Below are positions 26,387 through 35,921 of a stretch of DNA of 64,000 nt, in pieces. Source of the stretch: Gammaproteobacteria bacterium. Its GTDB lineage: Bacteria; Pseudomonadota; Gammaproteobacteria; DSM-16500. Below the pieces are notes generated by a model, which was given only the letters and a program-made list of their open reading frames with translations, had not been told where the DNA came from and made no database searches. The translations under genes and the position numbers were made by a program. Each line of letters starts with the position of its first letter. Positions within the stretch are counted from its first letter, which is position 1. Location: assembly GCA_013816845.1 (NCBI GenBank), contig JACDDU010000002.1, positions 124,001 to 188,000 of the forward strand, read 5' to 3'.

Positions 26387-26863
26387 ATGTCTAAATATCG
26401 AGGTCAATGTTATTGCGGGGCAATTAAATTTTATTGTGAGGGCGAACCATTTTTTACGCAGTATTGTCATTGCAACAAATGCCGTGAAGTAGCGTCACAA
26501 TCGAAACGCGAAGCAGATAAACAAGGTTATGCGTGGACAGCAGGATACTTAACATCAAGTTTCAATGTAACATCAGGCGTTGATGATCTTGATGAAGTTA
26601 TTAGAAACAATGCCAAAATACTGTTGTGTAAATCATGCCGTAGTCTTATTTATGGCATTTCTCTCGATCCAAATAAACAAGCAGGCATCGGGGTTAATGT
26701 TAATAACTTTGTTTTTATTGACTCAATGCCTGACTCATTTAAACCGGTCAGACATGTTTGCTACGTAAATCGGATCATTAGTGTTAATGATAATCTGCCA
26801 AAGTTTAAAGATACTCCAAAAGAACAATTTGGATCAGGAGAGCTTTGGGATAAAAATCATTAA
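26387..26863 (+). CDS. GFA-domain (CENP-V/GFA) zinc protein
   Basis: A 158-residue protein of the GFA family (named after glutathione-dependent formaldehyde-activating enzyme). The seven-Cys pattern is visible: GQCYCGAIKFYCEG (C-x-C), YCHCNKCR (C-x-C-x-x-C) and LLCKSCRSLIYG (C-x-x-C). The family binds zinc; enzymatic activity of many members is unproven. An AAGGA ribosome site at 26373-26377 precedes ATG 26387. It follows the GNAT gene by 28 bases in the same direction and may be cotranscribed with it. Confidence 0.82.
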   Translation: MSKYRGQCYCGAIKFYCEGEPFFTQYCHCNKCREVASQSKREADKQGYAWTAGYLTSSFNVTSGVDDLDEVIRNNAKILLCKSCRSLIYGISLDPNKQAGIGVNVNNFVFIDSMPDSFKPVRHVCYVNRIISVNDNLPKFKDTPKEQFGSGELWDKNH

Positions 26864-26981
26864 AAATTGGTTGATACTGTAAATATTATTTTAGAAGCAT
26901 AATGATTAGTTTAAATTTATAAAGTTAATGCAAAAAATATTTCAATTTTGAATGCGTGTAATCAATGAGGTAAATGTTCAG

Positions 26982-27944
26982 ATGAATAATGTCCTAAAGT
27001 ATCCCACTGAGGAAATTGCTTCTTCTGTAGTGTTAACTATGACTGCAGAAAATATACTTCATACGCAAAGGATGACTACTGGTGATCAGCATTTTGTCTA
27101 TGCTGTAAAAACTGAAAAATCTGATTATGTTATTCGTATGACTGATACTAGCCAAACGGATAAATTTATTTCCGCAACCTATTGGCAAGAAAAGTTACTC
27201 CCACTTGGTATTCCCCTTGCAAAATTTATTAAATCTGATTTGGCATGTGAGCTTTCCGAATTTCCATCATTGCTGATGTTGCGTTTGTCGGGAGATGATT
27301 TGTGTAATATCTATTCGCAATTAACCGATTTGAATAAACACAATTTAGCCCTTGAAATGGTAAAAATACAGGCTATGACTGGACCACTTCCGGATGGTCC
27401 AAGTTATGGCATTGTTAATAGTTATGAGCGAATGACTGCGCATAACTCATGGTATGATTTTTTGACGCATAGATTGTATTTGTTTGACGAAATAATACGT
27501 AATAATAAAATATTTAATGATGTTGAAATGGAAGATGTTTTTAAGATCGTAAAAAATTTAGAAAATGAATTCCGTTTGATTCGCGCCAGACCCTTTTTAT
27601 GGGATGCCAGTGAAAGAAACGTTATTGTAGAGAAGGGACAAATTTCAGGAATTGTTGATGTAGATGAAATGTGTTTTGGTGATCCGCTATTTGTGCTTGG
27701 ACTTACTTATACCGCGCTAGAAAATGAAGGATATGACACTTTATATTGTGATTATTGGAGTGAAGCATTGGAAATGGATGATAATGCAAAAATTCGTCTA
27801 GCATTTTATCGGCTCTTTTACGTCATTGTATTCATGCGTAAACACGCGATGACATCGGATAATCAACAAAAAATAATATTTGATGATCAAAGATTAAAAA
27901 ACATGTTTAAACAATCATTAAATAGATTAAAAGCATGGTATTAA
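26982..27944 (+). CDS. APH-fold phosphotransferase
   Basis: A 320-residue aminoglycoside-phosphotransferase-fold protein. N lobe: QRMTTGDQHFVYAVKTEKSDYVIRM (glycine-loop and strand carrying the usual Lys position, here Arg). C lobe: FLWDASERNVIVEKGQISGIVDVDEMCFGDPLFVLG, where the HGD catalytic loop reads WDASERN and the metal-binding Asp is in VDVDE. ATG 26982 is chosen because GAGG lies at 26967-26970; an ATG at 26952 would extend it by ten residues. Among its neighbours it most resembles the kinase at 15800 in layout. Substrate unknown; antibiotic inactivation is only one possibility. Confidence 0.78.
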   Translation: MNNVLKYPTEEIASSVVLTMTAENILHTQRMTTGDQHFVYAVKTEKSDYVIRMTDTSQTDKFISATYWQEKLLPLGIPLAKFIKSDLACELSEFPSLLMLRLSGDDLCNIYSQLTDLNKHNLALEMVKIQAMTGPLPDGPSYGIVNSYERMTAHNSWYDFLTHRLYLFDEIIRNNKIFNDVEMEDVFKIVKNLENEFRLIRARPFLWDASERNVIVEKGQISGIVDVDEMCFGDPLFVLGLTYTALENEGYDTLYCDYWSEALEMDDNAKIRLAFYRLFYVIVFMRKHAMTSDNQQKIIFDDQRLKNMFKQSLNRLKAWY

Positions 27945-28094
27945 TTTTCCCCTTATTTATCTAGCGAACTCTGTTCTTAACAAGCAGTTTGACATGCCTC
28001 GTTTTGGTGTTGTATTGAGGCAATTTCATATCTCATTCATGTTGCGCCACAGCGAGATATGTAAATTTAATAATCGAGTACAAAGTCGATTACA

Positions 28095-29303
28095 TCACAA
28101 CTTTGAATGATTGATATTAGGAATTTTTTTATTAACTTTGTTCGCTGCTAATTTAAATATGCTCATCATTGATACGCATAAAATTACATAGATGCAAGGT
28201 AATAACAGCGCTTTAATTGTAAAAAAGCCGAGGCTTAATACGATCACTGTTGCTAATCCCATATTAATAAAATTCATCACAGCAGACCCATGCGCTTTAT
28301 CGCTAACGTGACTCATTGCAAGCGTTGAAGCATTCGCTAGAATGAAACACAAACCAAAATATATGATGATCATGGGTAAGAATAGCGAAAAAAGTATAGG
28401 CGAATGCAGGGCCATCGTTACGAACATTAATATTGTGCCGAGACATGCTATCCATATTCCTGCTTTAATAATTGATTGAAGTGCATATTTTTTGGAAAGT
28501 CTTGCACTAACGATTGAGCCCAGAACTAAACCCATAGACGGCAAAATATTTGCTACGCCATATTCGGCACTGTTTAAACCAAAAGTATTAATCGCCACGA
28601 AAGGTGCGATAGCCGCAAAAACGTACACAAAGCTGGTCGAAAAACCCATCAATAACCCGCCAGTCATTAATTGTTTATTTCTAAATTGGCTACTATAGTC
28701 ATGCACTAAATGTTTTAATTTAAGTGCATTCAAGTCTAATGTTTTTTGCGTTTCTGGTAAGCGAGCTACAAAAAATAGGAGCACTAACCCGTAAACAGCG
28801 CCGGCATAGAAACAACTTGTCCATCCATAGAAAGCATTCAAAATGCCGCCGATCGCAACACCTAAGCCTGGCGTAATTGCAAAGGCTAACAAGAGGTATG
28901 CTGTTTTTTGACTAGCAATTTTAGGTTCGTAACTTTCGTTAACTAAAGTGAATGTCATTTTTAATCCGACACCTGACCCTAACGCTAACATAAATCGTGC
29001 TACTACCAGCAGCTCGTATTCATGAATAACCCCTGCTAATACACAGAGCAAGCTGCTGACAATTTGTAGACTTACACCCGCATATAGTGCGGGCTTTCTC
29101 CCAAATCGATTGGCAAGGGGACCATATACAAGTTGCCCTAACGCATAACCTACTAAAAACCAGGTCATAGTATGTTGTGCCGTATCTTCTCCGATATTAA
29201 AAAAAAGGGCAATGTTAGGTAAGGCGGGTGTAAATAATACTGCATTGACGGAGGCAAACGATATTAATAACAGGAGGGTAAAAAAAGAAATATTTTTTTG
29301 CAT
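28095..29303 (-). CDS. MFS transporter, Bcr/CflA-like drug exporter
   Basis: A 402-residue polytopic inner-membrane protein with about 12 hydrophobic segments. The first half matches the Bcr/CflA drug-resistance group: AVLFTPALPNIALFFNI, the motif A-like loop GPLANRFGRKPALYAGV between helices 2 and 3, and RFMLALGSGVGLKMTF in helix 4/5. These proteins export small molecules by proton antiport. It is transcribed away from a LysR-family gene starting 131 bases upstream, a common pairing in which the regulator controls the transporter. The C terminus is cytoplasmic and basic. Confidence 0.88.
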   Translation of the reverse strand: MQKNISFFTLLLLISFASVNAVLFTPALPNIALFFNIGEDTAQHTMTWFLVGYALGQLVYGPLANRFGRKPALYAGVSLQIVSSLLCVLAGVIHEYELLVVARFMLALGSGVGLKMTFTLVNESYEPKIASQKTAYLLLAFAITPGLGVAIGGILNAFYGWTSCFYAGAVYGLVLLFFVARLPETQKTLDLNALKLKHLVHDYSSQFRNKQLMTGGLLMGFSTSFVYVFAAIAPFVAINTFGLNSAEYGVANILPSMGLVLGSIVSARLSKKYALQSIIKAGIWIACLGTILMFVTMALHSPILFSLFLPMIIIYFGLCFILANASTLAMSHVSDKAHGSAVMNFINMGLATVIVLSLGFFTIKALLLPCIYVILCVSMMSIFKLAANKVNKKIPNINHSKL

Positions 29304-29434
29304 GTTTTAGCCTATTTATTATTAGGATAGATAACTGCCATAAATAATTGGCCATAGTATAATTCTTGACAAATAATTAAACAATGATAAATTTATGCAA
29401 TGAGTGTTAACTAATTTGCAACAATCAGGAACTG

Positions 29435-30313
29435 ATGAGTAAACTCGAACGTATTCATGCTTTCATGGCTGTTGTAGAACAAAATGGCTTTGCAGCAGCC
29501 GCCCGAAAGGAGGGCGTATCGACAGCTGCAATGAGCAGGCAAGTCGCTCGTCTCGAATCTGATCTTAAAGCGGAATTGCTACAACGTACCACGCGCCAAC
29601 TATCGCTAACCGAAATCGGAGCAGAATACTACCAGCATGCTAAAAAAGCCTTAGCAGAATTAGCGGAAGCAGAAATTGCTATTTCTGATAGCCGAAGTGA
29701 ACCTACGGGTATTCTAAGCATTACCAGCAGCCGCTATTTTGCGATTAAGTATCTTCTTCCACGGTTGCCAGAATTTATGGCACTTAATCCGAAGCTAAAA
29801 ATTAAAGTTGAATTGGCGGAGCGCTTTCCTGATTTGACCCTAGAAAATATTGATTTAATTTTTGGTGTTTCAATGGAAGGGCCGGCAACTCTCATTCGTC
29901 GTCGTGTCGCTACAACCCGATACATTCTTTGCGCATCGCCTGCCTATTTAGAAAAGTATGGAGAGCCTCGTATACCCGCTGATTTGAGTAAATACCATTA
30001 TATTACTCACAGTATGCGTAAACCGGATAATGTGGTGACCTTTAAAAATAATAAAAAAATATATGTTGAGCCAATACTATGGCTGAATGATAGTCGCGCC
30101 ATGTGTGAATGTGCCATCCAAGGCATGGGCATTGTAAAGTTGCATGATTATATATTGGCAGCTGCTTTAGAAAAGGGGAGCTTAGTCGAAATTCTTCCTA
30201 AATTTAGTGAATGCGAACAGCCAGTTTATTTGTACTATCAACAAAGCCGTTATTTACAGCCTAAAATTAGACGATTTATTGATTTTTATACTAGTGATAA
30301 TCCTACGAAATAA
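29435..30313 (+). CDS. LysR-family transcriptional regulator
   Basis: A 292-residue LysR-type regulator. Residues 1-60 are the winged helix-turn-helix (MSKLERIHAFMAVVEQNGFAAAARKEGVSTAAMSRQVARLE). Residues about 90-292 are the periplasmic-binding-protein-like effector domain (GILSITSSRYFAIKYLLPRLPEFM...LNDSRAMCECAIQGMGIVKLHDY). The CAGGA ribosome site precedes ATG 29435. Being divergent from the MFS gene at 29303, it probably binds the 131-base spacer and controls both. The inducer is unknown. The closest subgroup by eye is the CrgA/YhjC-like one that often governs transporters and oxidoreductases. Confidence 0.92.
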   Translation: MSKLERIHAFMAVVEQNGFAAAARKEGVSTAAMSRQVARLESDLKAELLQRTTRQLSLTEIGAEYYQHAKKALAELAEAEIAISDSRSEPTGILSITSSRYFAIKYLLPRLPEFMALNPKLKIKVELAERFPDLTLENIDLIFGVSMEGPATLIRRRVATTRYILCASPAYLEKYGEPRIPADLSKYHYITHSMRKPDNVVTFKNNKKIYVEPILWLNDSRAMCECAIQGMGIVKLHDYILAAALEKGSLVEILPKFSECEQPVYLYYQQSRYLQPKIRRFIDFYTSDNPTK

Positions 30314-30359
30314 ATAAGCAATTTTGTTTTCCTATAACATTTGTCGATGTGGAGTGGAT

Positions 30360-30851
30360 ATGGTAAACGAACCAAAAAATTTAAGTAAAAGTGCTGTGCG
30401 CGTCCAAAATGTTTTATTGCAAAAGGGATTAATGTTTGAGGTAGTGGAGCTCTCTTCGAGTACACGCACTGCTACTGATGCAGCGAAAACGATTGGCTGT
30501 GATGTCGCTCAAATTGTTAAGACTTTATTGTTTCGATCTGTAAAAACAAATCAGCCCATTTTAATTTTAGCTTGTGGGATAAACCGCGTTAACGAAAAAA
30601 CAATAGAGAAAAACATCGGTGAGAAAATAGTAAAAGCTGATGCAGATTTTACCCGTGAAGTAACAGGATATGCTATTGGTGGGGTTCCACCCGTTGGTCA
30701 CGATCAAAAAATCAATCAGATTTATATTGATGAAGATTTATTAAAATTTGAGAAATTATGGGCCGCTGCAGGTACACCTCATGCTGTGTTTTCCCTATCT
30801 GCAAGGGATTTGGAAAATCTTACGGATGGAAAAGTAATATCGATCAAATAG
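30360..30851 (+). CDS. YbaK/EbsC-family aminoacyl-tRNA deacylase
   Basis: A 163-residue protein of the YbaK/ProX editing family, which hydrolyses mischarged aminoacyl-tRNA (Cys-tRNA-Pro or Ala-tRNA-Pro). Conserved features: the catalytic Lys in AQIVKTLLFRS, ADADFTREVTGYAIGGVPPVGH (glycine-rich G-x-x-P loop), and FEKLWAAAGTPHAVFSL at the C-terminal side. ATG 30360 has GGAGTGG upstream; the frame could extend to 30324 without an obvious ribosome site. It follows the LysR gene by 46 bases on the same strand. Which tRNA it edits cannot be told. Confidence 0.88.
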   Translation: MVNEPKNLSKSAVRVQNVLLQKGLMFEVVELSSSTRTATDAAKTIGCDVAQIVKTLLFRSVKTNQPILILACGINRVNEKTIEKNIGEKIVKADADFTREVTGYAIGGVPPVGHDQKINQIYIDEDLLKFEKLWAAAGTPHAVFSLSARDLENLTDGKVISIK

Positions 30852-31103
30852 GTATGAAGAAGAAAGCTATCTTAAAACAGTTTTTCTTCATCATGTAGCT
30901 ATCATCTTTTCATCGATTAGTAATCATCATATTTTATTGAAAGAGACAATGCTTTATTTTTTACGATAGAGAAGAGAGTGTCAAAGAAGTGATGATATGA
31001 GTTTCGTAAATATAAGCTAATACGATAACATTTTGCTGCCAGATAAGATTTTGATTAAGCTGGTTAACATTACCTAGCATTAGTCGCTAATAATGAGAAA
31101 CTC

Positions 31104-32159
31104 ATGAATAAACCATCTCGTGATGCACAAAACTCTAATCGTGTGAGTACTCACACAAGTCTTGCTACTGAATTGGCTTTGCAGAGCGACCAGGCTCTTG
31201 CAGCACTTCTCAATGAGGCTACACCTATTGGTACAAGTATTGGCGGTACTTCAGCATTAATAGAAGTTCATGGTAGAAAAATATTTGTTAAAAAAATTCG
31301 TCTAACTGATAGGGAGAGACACCCTCAAAATATAATGTCGACGAGAAATATCTTTGCGCTGCCTCTTTATTATCAATACGGAATTGGCTCAACAGGTTTT
31401 GGTGTATGGCGTGAATTAACTACTCATTTAATGACTACTCATTGGGTTCTTACGGGCGAGTGCCAAAACTTTCCCATTCTGTATCATTGGCGCATTTTGC
31501 CTGAAATGATACATAAACCTACGATAACCGAATTGGAGAAACTCGAGCAAGATGTTAAATATTGGCAGGATTCGCAAGCAGTACGCGCGCGGCTAGAGGC
31601 AAACTTACGAGGTTCAGCAAATGTTGTGTTATTTCTTGAATACATTCCACAAAATTTATATCAATGGTTGGGCAATCAGCTTTTGCAAGGAGAAGCTGTT
31701 GTTGAATCAGCTTGTAAAATGGTCGAGGATCATTTAAAAGAGACCACAGCGTTCATGAATTCTAAGGGTTTACTTCACTTTGACGCGCATTTTCATAATA
31801 TTTTAACGGATGGCAATCGCCTTTATTTCACTGATTTTGGTTTAGCTTTATCCTCAGAATTCGAACTCTCGGAAGAAGAAATAATTTTTTTTAATCATCA
31901 TGTAAATTACGATCGGTGTAGTACCGCTACTAATTTTCTACATTGTCTTATTACGCATTATTTTGGCCCTGACAAATGGCCAGCAGCCTTAGAAGAATAC
32001 AAAGAGGGAAATAGTAAAGTTTTGCCACCTTCTGTTTTGTCGATCATAAATCGGTACGCATCCGTGGCTTTATTAATGGATAAATTTTATCGCTCGCTTC
32101 AGAAAAATAAACAAACGCCTTATCCTAATAAAGAGCTTGAAGATAGCTGGATAACTTAA
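31104..32159 (+). CDS. Kinase-fold protein with HFDAHFHN catalytic loop
   Basis: A 351-residue protein with a protein-kinase-like fold. Seen: a glycine-rich/N-lobe strand (GTSIGGTSALIEVHGRKIFVKKIRL, with candidate ATP-binding Lys), the catalytic loop LLHFDAHFHNILTDG (D and N of HxDxxxxN), and the metal-binding RLYFTDFGLALSSEF, an intact DFG. This is more like Ser/Thr kinases than the APH-type kinases elsewhere in the window. ATG 31104 has TGAGA upstream. The 252 bases before it hold no gene. Whether it phosphorylates proteins or small molecules is open. A secreted effector kinase is possible in Legionellales, but no secretion signal can be read. Confidence 0.72.
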   Translation: MNKPSRDAQNSNRVSTHTSLATELALQSDQALAALLNEATPIGTSIGGTSALIEVHGRKIFVKKIRLTDRERHPQNIMSTRNIFALPLYYQYGIGSTGFGVWRELTTHLMTTHWVLTGECQNFPILYHWRILPEMIHKPTITELEKLEQDVKYWQDSQAVRARLEANLRGSANVVLFLEYIPQNLYQWLGNQLLQGEAVVESACKMVEDHLKETTAFMNSKGLLHFDAHFHNILTDGNRLYFTDFGLALSSEFELSEEEIIFFNHHVNYDRCSTATNFLHCLITHYFGPDKWPAALEEYKEGNSKVLPPSVLSIINRYASVALLMDKFYRSLQKNKQTPYPNKELEDSWIT

Positions 32160-32195
32160 GCGGGGGTTCAATTCTCTACCAGTCTATAACATAAG

Positions 32196-33074
32196 TTACC
32201 CAAGTTGTTCAGCTAGCTTGATAGCCCAACTCGAATCACCATGGTCTTCAATGTTCCAGGCAGCCATTAAAATAAGACGCACAAATACCCAGTCTTTAAT
32301 GCGTTGAGCGTTTAAGTTTGCCTTTTGAGCAAGAAGATTAATTCGCGATTCAAATATATTTTTTACATCAGCTTGGCCTGCGAGTTCTTGGACGTACATA
32401 AAATCAAATGCTGCTACTTCAAACTCTGGTTCGCCTATAATCCCCTTAGGATCGATCGCCAACCAATGATTATCATTTTTTAGAATATTATCGTGATGTA
32501 AGTCACCATGCAAAAATATTGCTGTAGTCATTGAAGCTAATAATGCATTTTTTAATACTATAGCTTTTTTTAGAAGGTGGGATGGACAAGGATGGTTTGG
32601 TTTAAGTTGATCAATTGATTTCAGCCATTCACTAATATGAAGGTAATGACGTTGATCCGGCAATCGTTTAGCATGAAGTTTTTGCATGGTATCGACATAA
32701 CAGTCCATCACAAAAGGAATTTGCATAGGATAGAGCGATTTAAGCGTGTTGCCAGGTAATGCTTGCTGTAATAACAAAGCATGATAATTTTCATTTTCAT
32801 CGAGAAGCTTAATAGAGCCTTGACCATTAAAATATAGTAAAGCTTGTTGTTCAGCCGCCATAGATTGTTTATTACAACTAATTTTTAATATGACTGGCTG
32901 CTCAGTGTCTTTAATAGCTTTAGCTACATAGTTATAAGTCATATTGTTAACAGGCGTAATTTGACTAAGCAACCAATGATGAGCGAGCATTTCTATTGTA
33001 ACGGGTAGATTAGCGATCCATTTTTCACCTCGCTTTCCATAAATATGGGTAATATTTTGTTTCAATGTATCCAT
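32196..33074 (-). CDS. Aminoglycoside/hydroxyurea 6-kinase-like phosphotransferase
   Basis: A kinase of the streptomycin 6-phosphotransferase group (APH_6_hur family). From ATG 33074 it has 292 residues beginning with the family-typical DTLKQNITHIYGKRGEKWIANLP. Next come the ATP-binding strands NMTYNYVAKAIKDTEQPVILKI (Lys), AEQQALLYFNGQGSIKLLDEN, the hinge LLLQQALPG, the catalytic loop FLHGDLHHDNILK, and the metal-binding WLAIDPKGIIGEPEFEVAAFD. This is the best-preserved antibiotic-kinase signature in the window. The frame is open to 33179, but the extra 35 residues do not fit the family. It is convergent with the kinase-fold gene at 31104. Confidence 0.88.
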   Translation of the reverse strand: MDTLKQNITHIYGKRGEKWIANLPVTIEMLAHHWLLSQITPVNNMTYNYVAKAIKDTEQPVILKISCNKQSMAAEQQALLYFNGQGSIKLLDENENYHALLLQQALPGNTLKSLYPMQIPFVMDCYVDTMQKLHAKRLPDQRHYLHISEWLKSIDQLKPNHPCPSHLLKKAIVLKNALLASMTTAIFLHGDLHHDNILKNDNHWLAIDPKGIIGEPEFEVAAFDFMYVQELAGQADVKNIFESRINLLAQKANLNAQRIKDWVFVRLILMAAWNIEDHGDSSWAIKLAEQLG

Positions 33075-33555
33075 GTGAAATGATTTATCCCAATTTAAGT
33101 TTATTGAGTAATGTACAAAGTTATTATGGGTCAATATAACAGTATCGGTATAAATTTGACCATGATCTGTGGCATTCAAGTTTGACCGTTTCGTAGGTTA
33201 ACTTGTTTGTTTAAAATACTATACCGATGTAGTAGCATTTAAACATTCATAAATCAGTTCAGCTGTCATGGCGTGTGGTCAATATTCGTATGAAATTGAA
33301 TGGCCTTGAGAAGCAGAGATTCATGCAAAAATGGCGGGCACGTCCTTATTCTAAAGCTTATTAATCTGAAGCGTGTATTTAAAAAATACGCCAACGAATT
33401 TTGATGAAAAAACAGATTTCAGCGTGCTCACTGCCACTCAGTATGATCGTATCATATATAAATTTCGTACTCTCAAACGGGGTTGTTGACTGAAATTTTT
33501 TTTCAAATTCTGAATTTAACTTAGCAGTATAAACATATCAATGACAAGGTAACGT
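33075..33555. other. Gene-poor spacer with a possible coding remnant
   Basis: Roughly 370-480 bases without a supported gene. A frame on the + strand ending at 33489 reads TPTNFDEKTDFSVLTATQYDRIIYK followed by FRTLKRGC and a stop, which looks protein-like but has no start and no recognisable family; it may be the tail of a lost gene. The last bases (AAGG at 33546-33549) form the ribosome site of the next gene. Confidence 0.3.
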
Positions 33556-34047
33556 ATGGAAAAAGAATTGATTAATAAATCTGAAATTAAACTAGTTGGT
33601 TTAACTGCTCGGACTAACAATAAAAATGAAATGAACCCAAAAACATCAAAAATAGGCGAATTAGCTGGTCGTTTTTGGGGCTTAAATCTGGCTGAGCAGA
33701 TTTTAAATAGAAAAAATCCAGGCGTAACTTTTTCTGTTTATACTGAATATGATAGTGATGAACACAGTGATTACACCTATTTTATTGGTGAAGAAGTTAG
33801 TTCCTTTGAAAACCCGCGAGAATTGCAACAATTAACCATATCCGCTGCGCAATATCATAAATTTACAACACCATCAGGACAAATGCCTGCGGTTGTTAGT
33901 GATGCATGGCAGCAGATATGGAAAATGTCAGCAAGTGATTTTGGTGGGGAGAGGGCTTATGTAGCCGATTTTGAAGTTTATGATGAACGTGCAAGTGATC
34001 CTGCTAACACCATTTTAGATATTTACATTGGAATAAAATCAATATGA
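33556..34047 (+). CDS. GyrI-like / effector-binding-domain protein
   Basis: A 163-residue single-domain protein resembling the GyrI-like small-molecule-binding domain also found in AraC/MerR regulators (SOUL/GyrI superfamily). Seen: N-terminal strand IKLVGLTARTNNKNEM, helix KIGELAGRFWGLNLAEQI, strands VTFSVYTEYDSDEHSDYTYFIGEEV, and the C-terminal PANTILDIYIGIKS. Such stand-alone proteins (for example the Cass2 type) bind cationic drugs or other hydrophobic ligands. The last four bases overlap the start of the next gene (ATGA at 34044-34047), indicating translational coupling with a short-chain dehydrogenase. Confidence 0.75.
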   Translation: MEKELINKSEIKLVGLTARTNNKNEMNPKTSKIGELAGRFWGLNLAEQILNRKNPGVTFSVYTEYDSDEHSDYTYFIGEEVSSFENPRELQQLTISAAQYHKFTTPSGQMPAVVSDAWQQIWKMSASDFGGERAYVADFEVYDERASDPANTILDIYIGIKSI

Positions 34048-34772
34048 CCCATGAACAAAAAATAGCAATAATAACCGGAGCTAGCCGTGGTATTGGCAAA
34101 GCTGTTGCTGCAGGATTAGCGCAGGATGGATATCGTGTTTGCTTGCTATCACGCTCTAAAGATACCCTTCAGCATATCGCAAATGAGATTATTGAAAACG
34201 CCCAATTACCTGCACATCTTGAGCCACAGATTTATGAATGTGATGTAACCAATATTGCATTAGTTAATCAAACAATTGATCATATCATAACCCAGCTGGG
34301 ACATGTCGATGTGCTATTTAATAATGCAGGCATTTTACATGATGGAACGTTAGAAAATGCGAAAGATTTTAACGACATGCTTAATGTAAATTTGATAGGT
34401 GCCTTTAATATACTACAAGCCGTTGTGCCGCATATGAAAAAACGTCAACAGGGTTATGTGTTTAATCTCGCCTCGCTTTGTGGAAAGATTGGTTATGCTG
34501 GTATTGGCGCTTACACCGCTACTAAATTTGGGTTGGTGGGGTTGAGTGAATCTTTATTTCATGAGTTAGTATCGTTCAATGTGAAAGTGACAGCAATATG
34601 CCCTAGTTATGTAGCAACTGAAATGGTTTCACATGTGGAATATCCGTCGCAAAACTTAATGATTAAACCCCAGGATATTTTGCAGATCGTTCGTGGATTA
34701 TTGTTATTATCGCCTCAAGCTTGTGTGAAAGAAATAGTCGTTTATTGCCGAGCAACTTTAACTGACCAATAA
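34044..34772 (+). CDS. Short-chain dehydrogenase/reductase (SDR)
   Basis: A 242-residue classical SDR using NAD(P). The cofactor motif TGASRGIGKAVA is at residues 12-23 and the structural NNAG is in LFNNAGILHDG. The catalytic Ser lies in VFNLASLCGKIG, followed by the Tyr-x-x-x-Lys pair in AYTATKFG. The Arg in the motif SRSKD after strand 2 favours NADPH (inference). It is coupled by a four-base overlap to the GyrI-like gene upstream and followed 39 bases later by the GNAT-GrpB gene, so the three may form one transcript. The substrate is unknown. Confidence 0.9.
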   Translation: MTHEQKIAIITGASRGIGKAVAAGLAQDGYRVCLLSRSKDTLQHIANEIIENAQLPAHLEPQIYECDVTNIALVNQTIDHIITQLGHVDVLFNNAGILHDGTLENAKDFNDMLNVNLIGAFNILQAVVPHMKKRQQGYVFNLASLCGKIGYAGIGAYTATKFGLVGLSESLFHELVSFNVKVTAICPSYVATEMVSHVEYPSQNLMIKPQDILQIVRGLLLLSPQACVKEIVVYCRATLTDQ

Positions 34773-34811
34773 AATTTATATAATTAATCTTTTTTAAGGT
34801 GCAAATGCTCT

Positions 34812-35861
34812 ATGTGCAAGGTCACGATTCGTGAACCAAAAATGGAAGATAAAGACGTATTTCTGGCTGCGATGCAGCGAAGTCAATCGTTACATCATCC
34901 ATGGGTCAAGTCACCAGACACTTCGCAGGCTTTTGATGATTATCTTCAACAATTTCAACGCCCGAATCAGAAAAGTTTTTTGGTTTGCGATCAATGTAAT
35001 AATATTGTGGGTATATTTAATATTAGTGAAATTGTTCGCGGCCCATTTCAAAATGCTTTTTTAGGATTTTATGGTGTAAGTGGCTATGACGGAAAAGGAT
35101 ATATGAGCGCTGGCTTAAAGCTAGTGCTGGAGAAAATATTTAAAGAATTGGGTTTGCATCGTGTTGAGGCAAATATACAACCCGAAAATATGCGTTCCAT
35201 TTTATTCATAAAAAAGAATGGTTTTCGCTATGAAGGTTTTTCCCCCCGTTATTTAAAAATTAATAATGAATGGTGTGGTCATGAACATTGGGTTATGACT
35301 AGCGAAGATTATATAAGAAATGATTCAGCAGTTCTTGAGCAAGATCATATTGACCTTGAGCCCAGTAATGCTGAATGGGCAGAGCGTGCGAACGCAGAGA
35401 TTAATAAATTACGATGCGTATTGCCTCTTAAAAAGATCATTGATATACAACATATAGGAAGCACAGCTATCCCTGGTCTTTCCGCCAAACCGATTATTGA
35501 TATTCAAATCGCAGTTAATTCATTAGAAGAAATGAAAGTAATTGCTGTTCCCGCCTTACAGAAATTAGGTTATGAATATTGGTCTGAAAATCCTGATCCT
35601 GAGCGTATGTTTTTTGTGAAAGGGATGCCTCCCTTTGGTGTTAAACGAACCCATCATGTTCATATTGTTGAACCTACCTCGAAACATTGGGAGGAGAAAA
35701 TACTTTTTAGGAATTATTTGATGACTCATCCTGAAGTTGCCGAAGAATATCAACAATTAAAAATAAAATTAGTAAAACAATTTACTTACGATCGCGAAGA
35801 ATATACCAACACCAAAAGTGAATTTATTAAAAGAATTTTACATTTGGCTAAAAACATGTAA
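34812..35861 (+). CDS. GNAT acetyltransferase-GrpB (UPF0157) fusion
   Basis: A 349-residue two-domain protein. Residues 1-175 are a RimJ/RimL-type acetyltransferase (VTIREPKMEDKDVFLAAMQRS, GYDGKGYMSAGLKLVLEKIFKE as the acetyl-CoA loop, ENMRSILFIKKNGFRYEGF). Residues 185-349 are a GrpB/UPF0157 nucleotidyltransferase-like domain (HIDLEPSNAEWAERANAE, IIDIQHIGSTAIPGLSAKPIIDIQIAV with the G-S-x9-DxD-like site, and KRTHHVHIVE). GrpB domains often accompany CoaE or GNAT domains; their activity is not established. AAGGTG at 34795-34800 precedes the ATG. A decayed relative lies at 16751-17486, so the family was duplicated or acquired twice. Confidence 0.88.
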   Translation: MCKVTIREPKMEDKDVFLAAMQRSQSLHHPWVKSPDTSQAFDDYLQQFQRPNQKSFLVCDQCNNIVGIFNISEIVRGPFQNAFLGFYGVSGYDGKGYMSAGLKLVLEKIFKELGLHRVEANIQPENMRSILFIKKNGFRYEGFSPRYLKINNEWCGHEHWVMTSEDYIRNDSAVLEQDHIDLEPSNAEWAERANAEINKLRCVLPLKKIIDIQHIGSTAIPGLSAKPIIDIQIAVNSLEEMKVIAVPALQKLGYEYWSENPDPERMFFVKGMPPFGVKRTHHVHIVEPTSKHWEEKILFRNYLMTHPEVAEEYQQLKIKLVKQFTYDREEYTNTKSEFIKRILHLAKNM

Positions 35862-35921
35862 TTGATTATTCTTATATAATGAAACCCCCATTAATTTCGC
35901 AAAATTTACAGTAGAATTATA

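Noticed and set aside
30854-30891. Inverted repeat ATGAAGAA/TTCTTCAT after the YbaK-like gene
   Set aside because: No T-run follows and the arms are AT-rich; a terminator call is not justified.
33427-33489. Possible C-terminal coding remnant ending RTLKRGC
   Set aside because: No start codon, no similarity recognised and too short; mentioned only under the spacer.
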